A stretch of DNA of 54,968 nt from Streptomyces palmae (GTDB taxonomy: Bacteria; Actinomycetota; Actinomycetes; Streptomycetales; Streptomycetaceae). Position numbers and translations under genes: made by a program. How positions within the stretch are numbered: the first letter of the stretch is position 1; each line of letters starts with the position of its first letter. A model generated the notes under the pieces. That model made no database searches. It had not been told where the DNA came from and saw nothing but the letters and a program-made list of their open reading frames with translations. Location of the stretch: the NCBI RefSeq assembly GCF_004684805.1, contig NZ_SRID01000005.1, positions 1 to 54,968 of the forward strand, in the 5' to 3' direction. This document shows, piece by piece, positions 34,075 to 43,400 of the stretch.

Positions 34075-35574
34075 ATGACCGATCCGTTGCGGCGAGCCCC
34101 CGTCGGCACTGCCGCGCTACAGGAACTGATCGAGGAACTCGCGGAGTCGCTCCGCCGGTCCGTGGCCCTGGACGACCCGCTGGTCAGACTCATCTGTTCG
34201 AGCCGCCACTTCGATGACGCGGACCCGACGCGCATCCACAGCCTTCTCCAGGGACGGGCGAGCGGCGACGTCACCCGGCACGTCCTCGACCAGGGTGTGG
34301 CCCGGTGGTCCAAGCCGGGTTTCCTCAAGGGCCGGGACGATCTCGGGCTGCTCCCTCGCTACTGCGTGCCGCTGCGTGAGCGCGGGCACTTCCTCGGTCT
34401 GCTGATGGTGATCGCGCCGGACGCGTCCCTGACTCCGGAGGAAACCGAGGCCATCGCCCGGGCAACACCCGCCATCGCCGCCCAGATGTACGCCGATCAC
34501 GTCCTGGCCGACGCCGAGAAGACCAGGGAGCAGGAGCTTCTCCTGGCGCTGCTGGGCTCGAGCCCGGCAGCGCGCGCCGAGTCCCGAAGGCGGCTCCTGG
34601 ACGAGGCGCTGCTCGCGGACGCCCCCCACGCGGTGGTCAGCATCGTGCAGGTGACACGCTCCCACGCTTCCCCCGGGCAGGTGGGGACCGCGCTGCGCGG
34701 GGCACTGGAGGGGCTCGCCCGTACCCGATCGGCGCCCCGCGCGTTCGCGGTCACCTCGGACCGAGCCGTCCTGCTCCAGCTCGCCGACCGGCCGTTGGGT
34801 CAAGAAGCGCTCCGGCAGCAGTCCACCCGCGTCCTGGAAGCCCTCGGCACCTATCTGGACGCCTCAGCCGCTCCCGTCATCGGCATCGGCGGTCATCAGA
34901 CGGGCCTCTCCGACGCGTGGACCTCCTACGAGCAGGCACTCGTCGCGGTGCGCGCGGCACGCCGGATGCCCGAGCTGAAGGGCATCGGCTCCTGGGAGGA
35001 GCTCGGTGAGTTCGCCGTGCTCCTGCAACTGCCGGACCGTGCCCTGAACGAGTCGCTGCTCCCCCATCCGCTGCGCGCCCTGCTGGAGTCCAGCGGCAGA
35101 CATCTCCTGGAGACGACGCTGCGATGCTTCCTGGAGCAGGCCGGATCGATACCGAGGACCGCGGAGGCGCTTCGGATCCACCGCACCTCGCTCTACTACC
35201 GGCTGCGGCAGATCCAGAAGATCACCGGACTCGATCTGAACAACGGGACGGACCGCATCACCTTGCACCTGGGCCTGCGCATCCGGGAACTCCTCCCTCC
35301 CGACGCCTTCGGCGACGACGGCCAGGGCCAGGCGTCCCCACCAAGCACTGATCTCGCCAGCCGCGGCCACCTCGGCGGCCCATCGCTCGGCGCCGATCCG
35401 CAGGGCCCGCGCGGCGCGAGCGTACGCCGGGAACGGCAGCGCCAGCCGCAGCGGACGCGCGCCCGGGGCGATCAGGCCGGGCAGTCCGCCGTGGCTGGTG
35501 ACCGCGGCCAGGGAGCCCACCGAGGGGGGCAGCAGCGGGCGGACCTGCTCGGCGCCGGCTGCGCAGCCGACTAG
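34075..35574 (+). CDS. PucR/CdaR-family regulator (second copy) with aberrant tail
   Basis: 499-codon frame starting ATG 34075 (MTDPLRRAPVGTAALQELIE) after GGAGGA. Residues 1-~410 align throughout with the 415-residue regulator at 11523-12770: GAF-like region (ICSSRHFDDADPTRIHSLLQ), CdaR region (VIGIGGHQTGLSDAWTSYEQ) and PucR helix-turn-helix (FLEQAGSIPRTAEALRIHRT, SLYYRLRQIQKITGLDL). After LHLGLRIRELLPPDAFGDDG the first copy ends, but here translation continues ~80 residues in low-complexity sequence that is the antisense of a decayed NB-ARC fragment. The native stop was probably lost by a deletion or insertion joining the two genes. The DNA-binding core is intact, so the protein may still work. 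Confidence 0.9.
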   Translation: MTDPLRRAPVGTAALQELIEELAESLRRSVALDDPLVRLICSSRHFDDADPTRIHSLLQGRASGDVTRHVLDQGVARWSKPGFLKGRDDLGLLPRYCVPLRERGHFLGLLMVIAPDASLTPEETEAIARATPAIAAQMYADHVLADAEKTREQELLLALLGSSPAARAESRRRLLDEALLADAPHAVVSIVQVTRSHASPGQVGTALRGALEGLARTRSAPRAFAVTSDRAVLLQLADRPLGQEALRQQSTRVLEALGTYLDASAAPVIGIGGHQTGLSDAWTSYEQALVAVRAARRMPELKGIGSWEELGEFAVLLQLPDRALNESLLPHPLRALLESSGRHLLETTLRCFLEQAGSIPRTAEALRIHRTSLYYRLRQIQKITGLDLNNGTDRITLHLGLRIRELLPPDAFGDDGQGQASPPSTDLASRGHLGGPSLGADPQGPRGASVRRERQRQPQRTRARGDQAGQSAVAGDRGQGAHRGGQQRADLLGAGCAAD

Positions 35575-35590
35575 TACCTGTTGCTGGGGC
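35310..35590 (-). pseudogene. NB-ARC (AfsR/SARP-like) ATPase fragment
   Basis: The minus strand reads QQQVLVGCAAGAEQVRPLLP, then SVGSLAAVTSHGGLPGLIAP, then GARPLRLALP, then RALRIGAERWAAEVAAAGEI and GRLALAVV. This matches the NB-ARC core of AfsR-type regulators (VVLDNAA..QVRPLLP, LVTSR..LPGLDGA..L.L.., the GLPLAL motif) with several altered residues (D-N to G-C, LVTSRR to AVTSHG). No start, Walker A or helix-turn-helix remains. It overlaps in antisense the aberrant tail of the second PucR gene, so a rearrangement must have joined them. Confidence 0.6.
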
Positions 35591-35929
35591 CGGTCGGAGG
35601 CCGGGCCGGGCGAGCGGGATCGCGTACTGCGCGCCGTCGGAGCCGCTGAAGGCGCGGCCACCATGCGAGTTCGGTCGCCGCGCAGACCGCGACGGCGGTG
35701 ATCAGCAGTCAGGGCACGCTTGGCGCCCGGGATCGGCGGCTGTCCGGGGCGGTGGCGTCGGTTGTCATGCCCGCCCGCCGGCACAAGGCCCTCTCCCCAG
35801 ACCAGGACGCCCTTCGGTTCCCACACTTCTCCAAGTTCGCAATGCCAACCGGCTGGTTGAATGTGACGCACCAATTCACGGAGTGATCCACGACAACGAC
35901 CGGACTTCGGATGCGAGAATGAAGCCCTC
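35591..35929. other. Gap with decayed sequence, no intact gene
   Basis: Between the NB-ARC relic and the membrane-protein gene. On the minus strand near 35640-35710 the sequence LLITAVAVCAATELAWWPRL looks like a membrane-anchor relic, but no start, stop context or family could be established. The 3' part is less GC-rich and probably carries the promoter for the gene at 35930. Confidence 0.35.
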
Positions 35930-36673
35930 ATGACTGCCGGGTGGTGGGTTCGGACGGTACGGGCCGCGGTGTTTGCGACCGTATGTGTGGTCCTCGCCGC
36001 ACTGGCGCACACCGTGATGTCCGGTAGCCCCGTCTCCTGGGGGGCGCTGGCGGCCGGAACCGTGGGGTCGGGGGGCGCGGGCTGGGCGCTGGCCGGACGC
36101 GAGCGAGGGCGAGCAGTGATCACCTCCTTGGTGGTCACTGCTCAAGGAGCACTCCACTGGGGGTTCTCACTCGCTCAGCCGACTGGGCCGCCGGCGGTCC
36201 CGGGTAACGGTTCGACGCGACCCCTGTCGATGGAATCCCCATCGACAGGGTCCACGACGCCTCACGCGGGTTCCATGGACATGAGCGGCATGGACGCCCA
36301 CGCGCACTCGGTGCACGTGGGCTTCATGGGCATGGCCCATGCGAGTCACCGGGGTCACGGGCCCACCGTCGGCCTGGGGCATTGGCTGCCGATCGGCGTG
36401 CCGTCGCCGCTCGGCATGTACGCGGCCCACCTGGCGGCCGCTGTGCTGTGCGGTCTGTGGCTGGGATACGGCGAGCACTTCGCGTACCGCATGCTGCGCG
36501 CGTCGGCCACGTGGCTGACGGCACCGCTGCGCCTGTTGCTCATCCTTCCCACTCCGTGCCGTGGCCCTCGCGCCCTGGTGCGACGGGGCGGTTCGTCCAG
36601 GGAGCCGCGGCGTCTCCTTCTCGTTCACGCCATCACCTCGCGTGGGCCGCCCCTCGGGCCTGCTGTCGTCTAG
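35930..36673 (+). CDS. Met/His-rich membrane protein, possible copper binder
   Basis: 247-residue membrane protein starting MTAGWWVRTVRAAVFATVCV. Hydrophobic segments lie near residues 8-30, 36-55, 62-80 and 160-182. A loop at about 110-150 is loaded with Met and His: GSMDMSGMDAHAHSVHVGFM, then GMAHASHRGHGP. Such clusters bind Cu(I)/Cu(II) in copper-handling proteins. No recognised enzyme domain. A strong terminator follows at 36686. It precedes an ECF sigma factor and lies beside a putative copper metallophore operon, supporting a metal role by context. The last ~45 residues are basic and proline-rich. Confidence 0.75.
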   Translation: MTAGWWVRTVRAAVFATVCVVLAALAHTVMSGSPVSWGALAAGTVGSGGAGWALAGRERGRAVITSLVVTAQGALHWGFSLAQPTGPPAVPGNGSTRPLSMESPSTGSTTPHAGSMDMSGMDAHAHSVHVGFMGMAHASHRGHGPTVGLGHWLPIGVPSPLGMYAAHLAAAVLCGLWLGYGEHFAYRMLRASATWLTAPLRLLLILPTPCRGPRALVRRGGSSREPRRLLLVHAITSRGPPLGPAVV

Positions 36674-36685
36674 AACAGCCGGTTC

Positions 36686-36723
36686 CCCGAGGCGCGGGTG
36701 CGCTTGGACACCCGCGCCTCGGG
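36686..36723 (+). terminator. Strong hairpin terminator after membrane-protein gene
   Basis: Perfect 15-bp stem CCCGAGGCGCGGGTG / CACCCGCGCCTCGGG with an 8-nt loop, 12 nt after the stop codon. No T-tract, normal for Streptomyces. It separates the membrane-protein gene from the sigma-factor gene. Confidence 0.8.
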
Positions 36724-36819
36724 AAGCGGTCGTGCCCGCGCATGGCCGCGGTCTCGTTATCGCCGGAACGGCGTGTCCGTGTGCCGCCGTTTCGCGCACG
36801 ATGCGTGAAGGAATATCAG

Positions 36820-37494
36820 GTGCTCGCTCCTGCCTTGCCCGCTTTGTACGATCAGCGAAAGAAGCATGACAGGCCCAACACGGCCGACCAGTCCATCACC
36901 GCGTGGGCGTTGGAGGCCCGCCACGGCAACCCGGACGCAGTCGAGCGTTTCGTCCGCGCCCTGCACAGCGACGTCCTGCGGTACGTCGCCCATCTGAGCG
37001 ATGACCCGCAGTTGGCCGATGATCTGACCCAGGAGACGTTCATGCGCGCGCTGGGCAGTCTGCACCGGTTCGAAGGGAGGTCCTCGGCGCGTTCCTGGCT
37101 CCTGTCCATCGCGCGCCGGGCCGTGATCGACGACTTCCGCCGTACCGCCTCCCGGCCGCGTCTGTCCGACAGCTACGACTGGCGGCGGGCGGCCGAACTC
37201 ACCCAGCCGTGCGACGTGCCGGGCTTCGAGGAGGGCGTCGCCCTGCTCGACCTGTTGGAGGCATTGCCGAACGAGCGCCGCGAGGCGTTCGTCCTCACCC
37301 AGATGCTCGGCCTGTCGTACGCGGAGGCCGCGCACATCACCGCCTGCCCCGTGGGAACGATCCGTTCCCGGGTGGCCCGGGCACGCGCGACGCTGCTGGA
37401 TCTGCTAGCCGAGGCGGACGAGTCCTCTTCGGGTCACGGCGCACCTCACTCGCCCGTCCGGTCGCACGCGGCGGCCGTAGCAGCCGCCGCCTGA
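36820..37494 (+). CDS. ECF RNA polymerase sigma factor
   Basis: 224-residue sigma-70 family factor. GTG 36820 (VLAPALPALYDQRKKHDRPN) has GAAGGA 7 nt upstream, better than earlier in-frame codons. Region 2: VLRYVAHLSDDPQLADDLTQ, ETFMRALGSLHRFEGRSSAR, SWLLSIARRAVIDDFRR. Region 4: LLEALPNERREAFVLTQMLG, LSYAEAAHITACPVGTIRSR, VARARATLLDLL. No anti-sigma gene is adjacent, although the Met/His membrane protein upstream could play a sensing part. A terminator lies between them, so it has its own promoter. Ends convergently with the FecE-like ATPase (48-bp gap). Confidence 0.93.
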   Translation: MLAPALPALYDQRKKHDRPNTADQSITAWALEARHGNPDAVERFVRALHSDVLRYVAHLSDDPQLADDLTQETFMRALGSLHRFEGRSSARSWLLSIARRAVIDDFRRTASRPRLSDSYDWRRAAELTQPCDVPGFEEGVALLDLLEALPNERREAFVLTQMLGLSYAEAAHITACPVGTIRSRVARARATLLDLLAEADESSSGHGAPHSPVRSHAAAVAAAA

Positions 37495-37542
37495 CGTGGA
37501 GAACAGGTGCCCTGCCCGCGGAACGGGGCGGCCATCAACCCG

Positions 37543-38346
37543 TCAGCCGACCGTGGGCTGTGGCACCTGGTCCAGGCTGAGCGGCTGTGCTCCGTAGGTG
37601 ATGCGGACGACACCGTCGGCGTGGCGGCTGGCGGTGGCCGCCACGCCGAAGACGTCGCGCAGCAGGCCGGGGGTCAGGACATCCAGGACCGCGCCAGCGG
37701 CGACCACCTCGCCCGCGTGGAGTGCCACGAGCTGGTCGCACAGGCGGGCGGCCAGGTCGAGGTCGTGGAGGACGGCGAGGGTGGTGATCCCGGTGGAGCG
37801 GATGAGGTCGAGCAGCTCGAAGCGGGCCCGGATGTCCAGGTGGTTGGTGAGCTCGTCCAGCACCAGGAGCCTGGGTTGCTGGGCGAGAGCCCGGGCCAGG
37901 AGTACGCGCTGGCGTTCGCCTCCGGAGAGGGAGGTGACATCGCGCTCGGCCATGTGCCGGATCCCGCACAGGTCGAGCGCCTCGTCCACGGCCTGGTGGT
38001 CGTCGGCGCCGTCACGGCCGAGCAGTCCGTGGTGCGGTGTGCGGCCAAGTGCGACGACGTCGCTCACGCACACGCCGGTGGGGCCGCCGCCCGCGTCCTG
38101 GAGGACCGCCGCCGTGCGGCGGGCGGCGCTGCGGGCGGAGAGGCTCCAGACGTCGTCGCCGTCGACGCGCACCACACCGCGCTGCGGACGCAGGGACCGG
38201 TAGATGGTGCGCAGCACGGTGGACTTGCCGCTGCCGTTGGGGCCGATCAGTCCGACGACGGCGCCCGGCGTGGCCTCCAAGGTCACGTCGCGCAGGACCG
38301 GGCGGTGACCGAGGGTGATGTGGACACGTTCCACGCGGAGCTTCAT
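37543..38346 (-). CDS. FecE-like metallophore ABC importer ATPase
   Basis: 267-residue ATPase. Walker A GPNGSGKS (35-42), signature SLSGGERQRVLLARALAQQ and Walker B LLVLDELTNHLD, where the near-invariant proline of DEPTNHLD is Leu166. H-loop AVLHDLDLAARLCDQL. Start ATG 38346 overlaps the permease stop (ATGA). Powers uptake through the FecCD-type permease; together with the lipoprotein at 39383-40411 it forms a complete importer placed directly after the isonitrile NRPS gene, as expected for a metallophore recovery system. Confidence 0.93.
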   Translation of the reverse strand: MKLRVERVHITLGHRPVLRDVTLEATPGAVVGLIGPNGSGKSTVLRTIYRSLRPQRGVVRVDGDDVWSLSARSAARRTAAVLQDAGGGPTGVCVSDVVALGRTPHHGLLGRDGADDHQAVDEALDLCGIRHMAERDVTSLSGGERQRVLLARALAQQPRLLVLDELTNHLDIRARFELLDLIRSTGITTLAVLHDLDLAARLCDQLVALHAGEVVAAGAVLDVLTPGLLRDVFGVAATASRHADGVVRITYGAQPLSLDQVPQPTVG

Positions 38347-39386
38347 ATGGTGTCCAAGCTCTTGTTGCGGCGCAGCAACCACAGGAAGAAGGGCGCGCCG
38401 AACAAGGCGGTGAGGATGCCCAGGGGCAGTTCGTTGGGGCGGTCGAGGGTCCGCGAGAGCAGGTCGACGACGACCAGGTAGATCGCGCCGACGAGGGCTG
38501 CCTGGGGCAGCAGTCTGCGGTGGTCCGCCCCGGTGGTCAGGCGCACCAGGTGGGGGATCATCAGGCCGACGAAGCCGATGCCGCCGGCGACGGCGATGAC
38601 AGTACCGGTCACCAGGGAGGAAAGCACCAGCAGAACGGCTCTGAGGCGGTGGACGTCGATGCCCAGGGAGGTGGCGGACTCGTCGCCGACGAGCAGTGCG
38701 TTGAGCTGTCGGCCGAAAAGGGTGAGGGCCACGGTGGTGGTGAGGACGACGGTGGTGACGATGGGTAGTTGGTCCCACTTGGCGCCCGCGACGCTGCCCA
38801 GCATCCAGAACATCACCGTGCGCAGTTCGGTCGGCGTGGCTCGCAGTTGCAGATAGCTGGTGGCCGCCAGGAAGAGGTAGCCGACGGCGACGCCGGACAG
38901 AACGAGGCGGGTGGGCGCAAGCCGTCCTCCTTTCTGCCCAAGGACGAAGACCAGTGCTACCGCCGCCACCGCGCCGAGGAACGCGGCCGAGGACACCCCG
39001 ATCCCGCCGAGGGTGCCCGTGGTGAGTGTGATGACCAGGACGGCGCCGAGCGATGCGCCGGAGGAGACGCCCAGCACGTAGGGGTCGGCGAGCGGGTTGG
39101 CGACGACGGCCTGCAGTACGACACCGGAGATCGCCAGACCCGCGCCCACCAGAGCTGCCAGTACCACGCGTGGGGTGCGGAAGTTCCAGACGATCTGGTC
39201 GGTCACCGGATCCCCGGGGGCGCCGGCGCCGGAAACGTGGTGCCAGACGATCCCCCACACCTGGTCCAGGGGAACGGTGACGGCTCCGATGCTGATCGCC
39301 ACCGTCATCACGGCCGCGAGAATGCCCAGGAGGACGACCAGTACGGCCGCGGGGTGCGGCGGCTTCCGCCTGCCGGGGCGTATCAG
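38343..39386 (-). CDS. FecCD-type metallophore ABC permease
   Basis: Integral membrane permease of the FecCD/BtuC family with ~9 helices: GAVTVPLDQVWGIVWHHVSG, TPRVVLAALVGAGLAISGVV, LQAVVANPLADPYVLGVSSG (family signature), and GGIGFVGLMIPHLVRLTTGA, DHRRLLPQAALVGA. The start is uncertain. The only ATG upstream (39500) would overlap the lipoprotein gene by 118 nt and add a non-family stretch. A CTG at 39386 overlaps the lipoprotein stop as CTGA, matching the ATGA/GTGA couplings elsewhere in the window, and gives a typical 347-residue protein (LIRPGRRKPPHPAAVLVVLL). I chose CTG. Confidence 0.88.
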   Translation of the reverse strand: MIRPGRRKPPHPAAVLVVLLGILAAVMTVAISIGAVTVPLDQVWGIVWHHVSGAGAPGDPVTDQIVWNFRTPRVVLAALVGAGLAISGVVLQAVVANPLADPYVLGVSSGASLGAVLVITLTTGTLGGIGVSSAAFLGAVAAVALVFVLGQKGGRLAPTRLVLSGVAVGYLFLAATSYLQLRATPTELRTVMFWMLGSVAGAKWDQLPIVTTVVLTTTVALTLFGRQLNALLVGDESATSLGIDVHRLRAVLLVLSSLVTGTVIAVAGGIGFVGLMIPHLVRLTTGADHRRLLPQAALVGAIYLVVVDLLSRTLDRPNELPLGILTALFGAPFFLWLLRRNKSLDTI

Positions 39387-40411
39387 AAGACGTCCGGGTG
39401 CAGCATTCTGGCGATCTTCTCCACGGCCAGGTCGTTGCTGGGGCCGAGGTAGATCGAGTCGGACAGTACGAGCGAGCGCTGGTTTTTCGCGGCCGGCCAC
39501 TGGGGGAACTCCTTGAGCAGTTTGCGGGCGTACGCCTCAGGGTCCGGGTCGTTGTAGCTGATCACCACGAGGGCGTCGACCCGCTCGGCGGCGACCTTCT
39601 CCTTGCTGAGGTCGGCGAAGGTGGTCCGGGAGGTGGCGGCGAAGGCGTTGCGCCCGCCGGCCTTGGCGAGGATGTCGTTCCAGATGCCGTTGGCGGCGAT
39701 CGAGCTGAAGTCGTTCCCGCCCATCGACATGTTGGCGAACAGCACCATGACGTTGGGTCTGTCCTTGCCCTTCACCTTGGTTGACACGGCGGCGATCCGC
39801 TTGCGGGACGCGGCGACGATCCGGTCGGCCCGATCGCTCACGTGGAAGATCTTCCCCAGGTCGGCCAGCAGCCGGTAGCTGTCCTCGACCGTCATGTGCG
39901 AGGTGTCCTGGTCGCACCCCTGCGGCGAGATGTAGGTGTTGGCCCCGACCGACGTGAGGTCCTCGCGGGTCGCGAAGCCGTTCTTGGCGTCGAAGCCGTA
40001 GGACGTGGTGGACAGCACGAGGTCGGGTCGCAGCCCCACCATGGACTCGCGGGGGATGTCGAAGGCGTCGTTGAGCGTGAGGTTCCCGTCGGGCAGCTTC
40101 CTGATGGCCTCGGCGCGGCCGGGGACCTCGGAGCGTCCGTAGGACTGCTCGTTGGCGACGATACGGTCGCCGAGGCCGAGCGCGAGCAACGAGGAGACCT
40201 CGGCCACGGAGGCGCCGTTCATGACGACCACCCGGCTCGGCGCCTTGGTGTACGTGGTGGTCCGCTCGCAGTTCCTGAGCGTGACCGGGTAGCCGGGGAC
40301 GTTCGCGTCCCCAGGGGAGTTCGCCGTCGGGGAAGCCGGGGTCCCGCATGCCGCGGTGGCCAGGCAGAGCAACCCTGCCAGGGCAGCGGTGGCAGGCCGT
40401 TTCGTCAGCAC
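39383..40411 (-). CDS. FecB-like metallophore-binding lipoprotein
   Basis: 342-residue substrate-binding lipoprotein. GTG 40411 follows AAGGAG. Signal peptide LTKRPATAALAGLLCLATAA with lipobox LATAAC and Cys22. The class III binding-protein fold is seen in APSRVVVMNGASVAEVSSLL, ALGLGDRIVANEQS, GLRPDLVLSTTSYG and NVMVLFANMSMGGNDFS. In this family a siderophore-like metal complex sits between two lobes. Its gene directly follows the NRPS gene on the same strand, separated by a hairpin. Ligand predicted: the metal-loaded isonitrile lipopeptide made by the upstream genes. Confidence 0.92.
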   Translation of the reverse strand: MLTKRPATAALAGLLCLATAACGTPASPTANSPGDANVPGYPVTLRNCERTTTYTKAPSRVVVMNGASVAEVSSLLALGLGDRIVANEQSYGRSEVPGRAEAIRKLPDGNLTLNDAFDIPRESMVGLRPDLVLSTTSYGFDAKNGFATREDLTSVGANTYISPQGCDQDTSHMTVEDSYRLLADLGKIFHVSDRADRIVAASRKRIAAVSTKVKGKDRPNVMVLFANMSMGGNDFSSIAANGIWNDILAKAGGRNAFAATSRTTFADLSKEKVAAERVDALVVISYNDPDPEAYARKLLKEFPQWPAAKNQRSLVLSDSIYLGPSNDLAVEKIARMLHPDVF

Positions 40412-40428
40412 ACGGACTCCTTGGGTGA

Positions 40429-40465
40429 GAGGGACTCCGCTCAGTTAGTCGGGGCGGAGTCCCTC
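40429..40465 (-). promoter_or_regulatory. Hairpin between NRPS and uptake genes
   Basis: Perfect 12-bp inverted repeat GAGGGACTCCGC / GCGGAGTCCCTC with a 13-nt loop, in the 69-nt gap between the NRPS stop and the lipoprotein start, just upstream of the AAGGAG site. No T-tract. It could be an attenuator/partial terminator or a processing site that sets the ratio of biosynthetic to uptake mRNA, or a regulator-binding palindrome. Confidence 0.55.
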
Positions 40466-40480
40466 CGGGTTCCCGAGGAG

Positions 40481-43400
40481 TCAGAGCTGCCGTTCGCCGG
40501 GAGCCGGCAGGATTCCCGATTTCACGCAGTGGTCCAGGTAGCGGAATACCAGGGCGCGATCGGCCGGCGGGCAGGAGATACCCGTGCCTTCCAGACCGCG
40601 CAGCACGTTGTCCGCCCTGACGTGCCCCAGCCCCAGGTCCGGCCCGGTCGCGTCGGCGCTCCCGCCGGTGAAGGAGTCGAAGAACGCCCCGGTCGTGGCG
40701 GCCACATCGGCCGACCGAGGCAGGTCCGTCCGCCACCGCGGCAGCGGCATCCGGGTGACGGCGTAGCCGTACTCCTGGACCCAGTCGTACAGGTCGGCCA
40801 GGCGGATCGGGGGTACGGGCGCGTGGTTGAAGACCGTGCCGGGGGCGCCGGTCAGGGACAGTCGTACGACGGCGCGCGCGACGTAGTCCGCGGGAGTCCA
40901 GACCTCCGCCTCGAACAGGTCGGGCACGATGCCGGCCGGGATGCCCGAGGCCAGGACGCTCCACAGGAAGTCCCGGCGGTTCACCTGGCCGGTGTCCGGC
41001 GCTCCCACCACGCGGCCGAGCCGGTGCACGGTGACCGGGAGCCCACGCTCGGCCGCCTGTTCGGCCAGACGCTCGGACGCCCACTTGGACTGCTGGTAGC
41101 CCCGGACGAGCCCGGGGTGGGGCGGGAAGAAGGCTTCGGGGACTTCGGGGCTCTGGCTACGGGCAGGGGCGACGGAAAGGGTGGATACGAGGTGGAACGG
41201 AATGGAACGCGTCGACGCCATCCGCAGCAGCTGCCGGGTGGAGTCGGTGTTGGCGGCGCGCAGACTGGCGTATTCGCGCATGATGCTGACCGTCGCCGCG
41301 TTGTGGAAGACGGCGTCGCAGGTCTCGGCGAGTTCGGCCATCCGGTCGGCCCCGAGCCCCAGGTTCGGGCGGGTGAGGTCCGCGGGGACGGCGGTGATCC
41401 GATCGGCGCAGGCCGGGAGGGGGATCTGCTGGTCGGCCAGGGCCTGATGGATCCGGTCGGCGGCCTCTGCCGGGCTGGCCGCGCGGACCGGACAGATGAT
41501 CTCGGCGTCCGTGGCCGCGAGAAGTTCGGTCAGCAGATGGGGGCCGACGAAACCGGTGGCCCCCGTGAGCAGGACGGTGCGCGGCGCGTCCGGAGTACGG
41601 GCAGGTGCGACGGGCCGGATGTCCTCCTCCAGGGTGGCGTCGGCGCGGACGCCGTCCAGGAGAGCCGTCGCGGGTGCCGCGTCGGAGCGGTGCTCCAGGT
41701 GGCGCGCGAGCTGGGCGGCCGTGGGGTGCTCGAAGAGCCAGGCGACACGGACCTCCCGGGCCAGTTCGACGCCGAGCCGGTTGGCGACCTGGATCGCCTG
41801 GAGTGACTGGGCGCCGAGGTCGAAGAAGTCGTCGTGCGGCCCTATCCGCTCGGCGCCGAGGAACTGGGCCCACAGGCGGGTGATGGCCTCTTCCAGGGAG
41901 CCACCGGTCGTCTCGGCCGCGGGACTCTGTTCCTCGGTGAGGGCGGTCAGGGCGTTCCTGTCGATTTTCCCGGTGCTGGTTCGGGGCAGCCGGTCGGTGA
42001 ATCGCACGATGGACGGGACCATCGCCGCCGGCAGGAGTGCTCGGAGGTGTTCCCGTACGTCGGCGGCGGTGGGGGCGGGGGCGTCCGCGACGACGTGGGC
42101 GGCCAGTCGGCGTGTACCGTCCGGCAGCACCTGTCCGACGACGGCGGTTTCGCGGACGCGCGGCTGGGTGAGCAGGGCGGCCTCGACCTCGGACGGGTGG
42201 ACGCGATGTCCGCTGATCTTGAACTCGTCGTCCGCCCGTCCGAGGAATCGCAGTCCACCATCCGCGCCCACTCGCACCAGGTCACCGGTGCGGAACGCCC
42301 GTGGGCTGCCGGGCAGTCGGGTGAGCGGGGCGAACCTGGCGTTGTCCGCCGCCTGGGCGCCGCGGTAGCCGCGGGACAGCGCATCGCCGATGAGGTACAG
42401 CTCGCCATCCATGACGGCGGCCCGCACGCCGGGCAGCGGCACCCCGATCGGTACGTCTCCGGGGGCGGTCGTCTCGTGGAGGGCGGCGACGGTGGCGACC
42501 ACGGTGGCCTCGGTCGGGCCGTAGGTGTTGAACAGCCGCACCGATGCGCCGAACGTGGCCTGCCAGCGCTGGACACGCTCGGGCAGCGCGGCCTCTCCCC
42601 CGATGATGACGGTGTGCACCGTGGCGGGAAGCGCGGCGGCGGTGCCGGTGGAGACGGTGTAGGCCAGCTCGTGCCAGTAGGCCGTGGGCAGGTCGAGGAC
42701 GCTGATCCGCAGTCGGTCGCAGGCGTGCAGGAATCCTGGTACCGAATCGGTCATGTCGGAGGTGCGCACCACGAGGGTGGCACCCGCGCACAGGGTGAGG
42801 AAGATTTCTTCGACGCTGGCGTCGAAGTGCAGCGGTGCGAACTGCAGGACGCGGTCCTCACGGCGCAGTCCGTAGCGCTGGGTGGCACCGGCGACGAAGG
42901 CGGACAGCGCGCCGTGGGTGATCTCCACGCCCTTCGGGCGGCCGGTGGACCCCGAGGTATGGAGGACGTAGGCCAGATCCTCCGAGGCACCCGACGGCGG
43001 AAGTTGTGCCCGGATGCCGGGGTCGGCGTCCGGCGCGTCCAGCAGCAGAATGGGCTGCCCGGCGAAGCGGGCGGCGTTCGCGCTGGTGGTCACGGTGACG
43101 GCAGGCTGCGCACTGTCCAGGAGCGCCTTCGTCCGCGAGTGTGGTGCGGTCGGGTCGAGCGGGCAGTACGCGGCGCCGGACAGCAGCACAGCGAGGATGG
43201 CCCGGACGGCGTCGATACCGCGCGGTACGGCGACGGCGACAAGCGCTCCGGGACCGATGTCCCGCGCGGCGAGCCGAAGTGCGAGATCCCGGGCGGAGCC
43301 GAACAGCTCCGCGTAGGTGACGCTCCGGCCGTCGTGCTCCACGGCGATGACGCCGCCGGACCGGGCCGCGTGGCCGGCGATGAGGTTCAGCACCGGACGG

